Source: Levilactobacillus parabrevis ATCC 53295 (GTDB taxonomy: Bacteria; Bacillota; Bacilli; Lactobacillales; Lactobacillaceae). Taken from it: a DNA stretch of 33,613 bases. The stretch is from contig NZ_AZCZ01000033.1 in assembly GCF_001434055.1 (NCBI RefSeq), positions 1-33,613 of the forward strand. The letters run 5' to 3'. The position numbers and the translations under genes were made by a program. The stretch's first letter is position 1, and every line of letters begins with the position of its first letter. Shown piece by piece: positions 29,743 through 33,613 of this stretch. Under the pieces are notes generated by a model. It had not been told where the DNA came from and did no database searches. It saw only the letters and a list, made by a program, of their open reading frames with translations.

Positions 29743-31692
29743 ATGCGTATTAATCGTTTTGCTTCTGATGCACCTTCCGCTGATGACTTTCCAGTGGACG
29801 AATCCTTATTGACCAAGGACTTCTACGACGCCGTTAACGGCAAGTGGGCCGCTCAGGCCACCATCCCCGGCGACCACGCGTCGACTGGGGGCTTCATGGA
29901 CCTGGCTGACAACATCGAACACACTCTGATGCACGACTTCAGTGACCTCTTAGCGGGCAAATTAACGCCGGCAAATCCCGAAATGGCGGAGTTCAAGAAA
30001 CTCTACGGCATGACCAGCGACTTTGCCCAACGTGAAGCCACCGGCACTGCCCCACTCAAGCCCTGGTTGGCCAAGATTGAAGCGCTCAAGGACTTTGATG
30101 ACCTCAGCACTCATTTAGCCGAATGGCACCGTCTAGGCTTACCCGTTCCGATTGGCGTGGGTGTGGAACCCGACATGAAGGACACCAGCCAGTACGCCCT
30201 GTACGTGGACGCACCGGACCTCTTCTTGCCCGACAAAACCTACTATAGTAAGGACAATCCAGCTGCTAAGCAGTTGATGCCAATCTTCACGCAAACGGCG
30301 ACGAAGTTACTGGAAATGCTCGGCTATGACAGCGCTAAAGCTGCCGAAATTGTCGAACAAGCCAAGGCCTTCGATGCCCAAATCGCGCCACACGTGAAGT
30401 CCTCTGAAGAAGCTGCCGACTACGTGAAGATCTACAATCCACGTAAGTTAGCCGATGTTGATGCCAAGGTCAACGCGCTTGACCTGACTGCGGCCATTAC
30501 TGACCTGCTGCACGACACCCCAGAAACGGTTATCTTGCCACAACCGAAGTTCTTCGATGCCGTCAACGATATCCTGACACCAGCGAACTTCGACGCCGTT
30601 AAGAGTTGGATGTTGGTCAACACCGCCTTTGACGCAACCGGTCTTCTGACCGAAGAGTATCGTCAAGTCGGTGGCACATACAGCCGTGCCCTTTCTGGTA
30701 AGAAGGAAGCCCGCTCTCAAGAAAAGGCCGCTTATTACCTGGCCATGGGAAGCTTCTCCCAAGTTGTTGGGGACTACTATGGTCGTAAATACTTTGGTGA
30801 AGCGGCGAAGCAAGACGTCCACGATATGGTCGTTAAGATGGCTGGCGTTTACCAGAACCGTCTGAAGACCAACGACTGGCTCAGCCAATCAACGCGTGAA
30901 AAAGCCGTGGTTAAGCTACAAAAGTTAACGATTAAGGTCGGCTATCCCGATAAGATTGACCCACTCTACGCCAAATTCAAGGTCGACACCAGCAAGTCCC
31001 TCTTCGATAATTTACAAGGATTCAGCGAAATTGTCCTCGCCGACCACTTTGCTCACTGGGGCAAGCCTGTCGACCGTGACAAGTGGGAAATGAGTGCCAA
31101 CACGGTCAACGCTTACTACTCCCCTACCAATAACGAAATCGTCTTCCCCGCTGCCATCCTGCAGAAACCATTCTACAGTCTGGAACAATCCAGCAGCGCT
31201 AATTATGGGGGAATCGGCGCCGTAATCGCTCACGAAATCTCCCACGCCTTTGATAACAACGGTGCCCAATTCGATGAATTCGGGAACCTGAACAACTGGT
31301 GGACGGATGCCGACCTCAGTCACTTCCAAGACTTGGCTAAATCTATGATCAACGAATTTGACGGGATCGACTTCGCTGGCCAGAAGGTCAACGGGAAGCT
31401 AACCGTTTCCGAAAACATTGCCGATGCTGGCGGCCTGAGTTGTGCGCTTGAAGCCGCTAAGTCCGAAGATGACGTTGACCTGCGGGCCTTCTTCATCAAC
31501 TGGGGTAACGTTTGGCGGATGAAAGCCACGACCGAATACATGCAATTACTGTTATCGATTGACGTGCATGCGCCAGCCAAGTTGCGAGCCAACGTGCAAC
31601 TCAAGAACCTCGCTGATTTCTACAGCACCTTCAACGTTCAACCAGGTGACGACATGTACTTGGCACCAGCCGACCGGGTAAAGATCTGGTAA
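29743..31692 (+). CDS. pepO: M13-family metalloendopeptidase PepO
   Basis: 649 residues, the normal length for lactic PepO (neprilysin family). Zinc site: H497-E-I-S-H501 followed by A-F-D, and E557-N-I-A-D561-A-G-G. The substrate-binding N-A-Y-Y motif is in V-N-A-Y-Y-S-P-T-N-N-E-I-V-F-P-A. The N-terminal half is the usual helical lid domain, starting L-L-T-K-D-F-Y-D-A-V-N-G-K-W. No signal peptide is present, so the enzyme is cytosolic and degrades oligopeptides after uptake. The C-terminus K-I-W replaces the classic C-x-x-W. AAGGAGGA precedes the ATG. Monocistronic with its own terminator. Confidence 0.93.
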   Translation: MRINRFASDAPSADDFPVDESLLTKDFYDAVNGKWAAQATIPGDHASTGGFMDLADNIEHTLMHDFSDLLAGKLTPANPEMAEFKKLYGMTSDFAQREATGTAPLKPWLAKIEALKDFDDLSTHLAEWHRLGLPVPIGVGVEPDMKDTSQYALYVDAPDLFLPDKTYYSKDNPAAKQLMPIFTQTATKLLEMLGYDSAKAAEIVEQAKAFDAQIAPHVKSSEEAADYVKIYNPRKLADVDAKVNALDLTAAITDLLHDTPETVILPQPKFFDAVNDILTPANFDAVKSWMLVNTAFDATGLLTEEYRQVGGTYSRALSGKKEARSQEKAAYYLAMGSFSQVVGDYYGRKYFGEAAKQDVHDMVVKMAGVYQNRLKTNDWLSQSTREKAVVKLQKLTIKVGYPDKIDPLYAKFKVDTSKSLFDNLQGFSEIVLADHFAHWGKPVDRDKWEMSANTVNAYYSPTNNEIVFPAAILQKPFYSLEQSSSANYGGIGAVIAHEISHAFDNNGAQFDEFGNLNNWWTDADLSHFQDLAKSMINEFDGIDFAGQKVNGKLTVSENIADAGGLSCALEAAKSEDDVDLRAFFINWGNVWRMKATTEYMQLLLSIDVHAPAKLRANVQLKNLADFYSTFNVQPGDDMYLAPADRVKIW

Positions 31693-31791
31693 GCTTTGAA
31701 ATTAAATCAATTATTTGGTCTGTACCAATCACTATAGCATAGCTAGCGATAGCCGTGTGTAAAGTCTCTGTAAAGGTGACAGATACGCCAG

Positions 31792-31835
31792 CAAAATAGG
31801 GCTACGACAACCGTCGTGGCCCTATTTTGTTGCTC
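31792..31835 (+). terminator. Terminator of pepO
   Basis: A 17-bp stem with one G-T (CAAAATAGGGCTACGAC / GTCGTGGCCCTATTTTG) around AACC. The rest of 31693-32039 holds the XRE promoter near its end and nothing else that I can recognise. Confidence 0.85.
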
Positions 31836-31982
31836 TGAAATTGTTTGACAGCTGAAGCTTCGCAACGACTCCCCTAAACCAGGGTTCAACTACCGCCCCA
31901 CAATTTGCATTCGCTAGCATCATGCTTCTAGCTATCTAGGCCGGTCAAGCACTGTCATATCAAGGATGCTTAGAATCTTTGC

Positions 31983-32011
31983 TAGGCAATTCCACCAAAT
32001 TTTGCTATGCT
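31983..32011 (+). promoter_or_regulatory. Promoter of the XRE-membrane regulator gene
   Basis: -35 TAGGCA (31983-31988), 17-nt spacer and extended -10 TGC-TATGCT (32006-32011), 28 nt before the start. Confidence 0.55.
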
Positions 32012-32039
32012 AAAGTCACTTATCGGAGGGGGCACCACC

Positions 32040-32651
32040 ATGAAATTCGGGGAACGTTTGAAACAAACACGGCAACAAGAACAACTGACTCAGGCAACGG
32101 TCGCAGACACACTCCACGTCTCGCACCAGACGATTTCCAGCTGGGAGACTGGCCACAGCTATCCAGACATCGATAGCCTGATTGCACTCAGCGACCTGTA
32201 CCAATTATCACTGGATACGCTACTCAAAGAGGATCACGGGATGGCGGACACCCTGCGCAAACCAGAGGTCTTTGAAGCCATTCGACAACCTCTGCGCAAC
32301 TTAACCATCGTCAACGTTATTTCCATGACCGCTTTACTCTTTGCGGATCAACTTGCTTCCACTAATTTTCTATTTTTTATCGTCGCCATGTTCAACCTAT
32401 TCGCCTTGAAACAATTGCGCGAGTTTTCCGACACCTTGAACCAGGAGAACGACAACTCTCGTCGGCTACGACGCCGCCCCTGGATTATCGTATTCGCCAT
32501 TGTTGGAACGATTGGTGCGATTTGGGCCTGGTCGACCAACAATTCCAATCTCACTACCGACTTCATCGCCTTTGCAGTCACATGTTGGTTTGCCCTCTTC
32601 TTTACGGTAGTTGACCACCAACAGACCACGGAATCGGCACAGCTCCACTAA
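32040..32651 (+). CDS. XRE helix-turn-helix protein with membrane domain
   Basis: 203 residues. Residues 1-60 form a Cro/CI-type HTH: F-G-E-R-L-K-Q-T-R-Q-Q-E-Q-L-T-Q-A-T-V-A-D-T-L-H-V-S-H-Q-T-I-S-S-W-E-T-G-H-S-Y-P-D. The remainder has four hydrophobic segments in two pairs (about 85-120 and 145-190) separated by an R-R-L-R-R-R-P linker. Such membrane-tethered XRE regulators are common in lactobacilli and may sense membrane or bacteriocin stress; the signal here is unknown. Start: ATG 32040 with GGAGGGGG at about 8 nt. Confidence 0.85.
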   Translation: MKFGERLKQTRQQEQLTQATVADTLHVSHQTISSWETGHSYPDIDSLIALSDLYQLSLDTLLKEDHGMADTLRKPEVFEAIRQPLRNLTIVNVISMTALLFADQLASTNFLFFIVAMFNLFALKQLREFSDTLNQENDNSRRLRRRPWIIVFAIVGTIGAIWAWSTNNSNLTTDFIAFAVTCWFALFFTVVDHQQTTESAQLH

Positions 32652-32679
32652 GTTTCAGCTCACACCTAACCTATAAACG

Positions 32680-32733
32680 ACTAAAATCCGCAAGAATGGC
32701 TAACTAGTCAATCTTACGGATTATTTTAGTATT
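32680..32733. terminator. Terminator between XRE and DUF2798-like genes
   Basis: ACTAAAAT-CCG-AAGA pairs with TCTTACGGATTATTTTAGT (two-base bulge). It lies between convergent genes and is AT-rich at the base on both strands. Confidence 0.6.
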
Positions 32734-32793
32734 ACACGATATCTTTTGACAATTTGATTGTTTTCGAAACACTCTACTACGAAGCGTTGCCAA

Positions 32794-33264
32794 CTATCCC
32801 TGCTTAGGCGTGCCGTGGGTGCGCGCCATAATCCGTCGAACTGCCGGCATGATGAAAAGTTCCCGGATAAAGTAAGCCGAGGTCAGCGTCTCAAAGAAGC
32901 TGAGAACGAACTGCACCGCCGTCATGTGACCCAGCGTGCCATTCATGATCAAGGCGCGCGTACTCATGGTAAAACACATTACCAGTAGCATCGTCCAACT
33001 ACGAATCGTCCCGGCTTTAAGGTGAATCGCGTCTGCGTTAGCCATCCCCCGTGTCCACCATTTAATCAGCAAAGTACTCAGGGTACTGGCAATCAAGAGA
33101 TTGAAGACAAAGGCAAAGATAATCGTGGGAACGATCGACAGTAAGTACACCCGCCACATCGTGAGATTAATGCCCGCGTTAGCTGCCATTCCTAACCAGC
33201 TCATACTGCCCGCCATACCGGTACATAATAATAAAGTAAAAAGCAATCGCTGTTTAAAAGTCAT
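32794..33264 (-). CDS. Four-helix membrane protein, DUF2798-like
   Basis: 156 residues made of two similar two-helix halves: L-L-F-T-L-L-L-C-T-G-M-A-G-S-M-S ... F-A-F-V-F-N-L-L-I, and M-L-L-V-M-C-F-T-M-S-T-R-A-L ... F-I-R-E-L-F-I-M-P. This duplicated pattern resembles the DUF2798 family, whose function is unknown. Start: ATG 33264 has GGAGG at 7 nt; a longer in-frame start lies inside the operator. A perfect -35 promoter with a palindromic operator over the transcription start and a divergent MarR gene suggest direct repression by that MarR. Confidence 0.65.
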   Translation of the reverse strand: MTFKQRLLFTLLLCTGMAGSMSWLGMAANAGINLTMWRVYLLSIVPTIIFAFVFNLLIASTLSTLLIKWWTRGMANADAIHLKAGTIRSWTMLLVMCFTMSTRALIMNGTLGHMTAVQFVLSFFETLTSAYFIRELFIMPAVRRIMARTHGTPKQG

Positions 33265-33278
33265 GTTAGATCCTCCAT

Positions 33279-33349
33279 ATAGTTGATAAAGCAACTATTA
33301 CAGAATAGTCGCATTTAGTTTATTTGTCAACCATATTCTATGCTATACT
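33279..33349. promoter_or_regulatory. Divergent promoters with MarR-type operator
   Basis: - strand: TTGACA (33330-33325), 17-nt spacer, TATTCT (33307-33302), reading into the DUF2798-like gene. Directly downstream is the palindrome ATAGTTG-ATAAAG-CAACTAT (33279-33298), placed over the start of transcription. + strand: extended -10 TGC-TATACT (33344-33349) with TTGTCA (33324-33329) 14 nt upstream, reading into the MarR gene. Confidence 0.65.
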
Positions 33350-33372
33350 GAATAAAAAAGGAGGCCGTTGTC

Positions 33373-33613
33373 TTGGACATCGTTAGAATTGGGAAATTTA
33401 TTGGAGCACTCCACCGTCGCTTTCAGACAGCCATGAACCGCGAGATTACGCTGCCCGACATCAACGGTACTAATGCGAACTTTCTACTCTTCATCAGCGA
33501 ACACGACCGGGTTACGGCCAAGCAGATTACGACCGAACTCGCCATCAATAAGGGGCTGGTCAGCCGCGAAATGACCCGACTCGAAAAAGCCGGCTACACC
33601 ACTAGAACCCCTG
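33373..33613 (+). CDS. MarR-family transcriptional regulator, 5' part only
   Basis: The gene starts at TTG 33373, 8 nt after AAGGAGG, and runs off the window (80 codons seen). The visible part contains F-L-L-F-I-S-E-H-D-R-V-T-A-K-Q-I-T-T-E-L and the recognition helix N-K-G-L-V-S-R-E-M-T-R-L-E-K-A-G-Y, typical of a MarR winged helix. It is divergent from the DUF2798-like gene and shares a short promoter region with it that carries a palindromic operator, so it probably represses that gene. The wing and C-terminal helix are beyond the end. Confidence 0.85.
   Translation, partial: MDIVRIGKFIGALHRRFQTAMNREITLPDINGTNANFLLFISEHDRVTAKQITTELAINKGLVSREMTRLEKAGYTTRTP

Overview
The window looks like chromosomal DNA of a Lactobacillaceae species. 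The proteins read as lactobacillar throughout: a cinnamoyl/feruloyl-esterase-like hydrolase, a cytosolic M13 peptidase PepO, paired YibE/F proteins, tandem VIT-family transporters next to a PerR-type regulator, and a WalR-type motif near a secreted amidase. Base composition is moderate (about half GC by eye), which would suit Levilactobacillus or a relative. The genus is an inference. No tRNA, rRNA or CRISPR array is visible.

Layout. 1-300: end of an IS200/IS605-type tnpA. 372-1273 (-): a 52-aa membrane peptide, an ASCH-domain protein and a two-helix membrane protein. 1413-2159: esterase. 2358-6139: spermidine/putrescine importer potABCD, every junction overlapping. 6214-9832 (-): high-affinity phosphate importer pstS-C-A-B with PhoP-box-like repeats upstream and an internal terminator after pstS. 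10111-11415: three small genes and a tandem hairpin repeat (family R1). 11566-15536: a tight three-gene cassette (nuclease-helicase lacking its Fe-S cysteines, a PD-(D/E)XK nuclease-like protein, a sce7725/Beta-protein homologue). 15720-15816: a third R1 copy. 15828-19237: lactonase, GNAT-like protein and APC permease. 19322-21682: two VIT transporters diverging from perR across a Per/Fur-box. 21902-22978: secreted amidase. 23149-23909: a small partner plus zeta-toxin-like kinase. 23983-25880 (-): YibE/F pair. 26105-26221: a 38-aa very basic peptide. 26623-28152: UspA and a lipoprotein. 28963-29466: MarR regulator. 29743-31692: pepO. 32040-33613: XRE-membrane regulator, then a DUF2798-like membrane gene divergent from a MarR regulator cut by the window end.

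The strongest non-coding signal is a family (R2) of about 190-nt structured elements. There are three full copies (26296-26480 +, 28205-28396 +, 28538-28730 -) and a 5' fragment near 17477. The copies differ in sequence but keep the same helices through compensatory changes, with two invariant mismatches at the same place in the terminal stem. I do not recognise it. The strongest protein-level candidate for an undescribed system is the 11566-15536 cassette.

Functional themes are nutrient import (polyamines, phosphate, amino acids), iron/peroxide homeostasis (PerR plus VIT), cell-wall turnover, and nucleic-acid processing or defence. Protein names rest on motifs read by eye and recalled family knowledge; no database search was possible.
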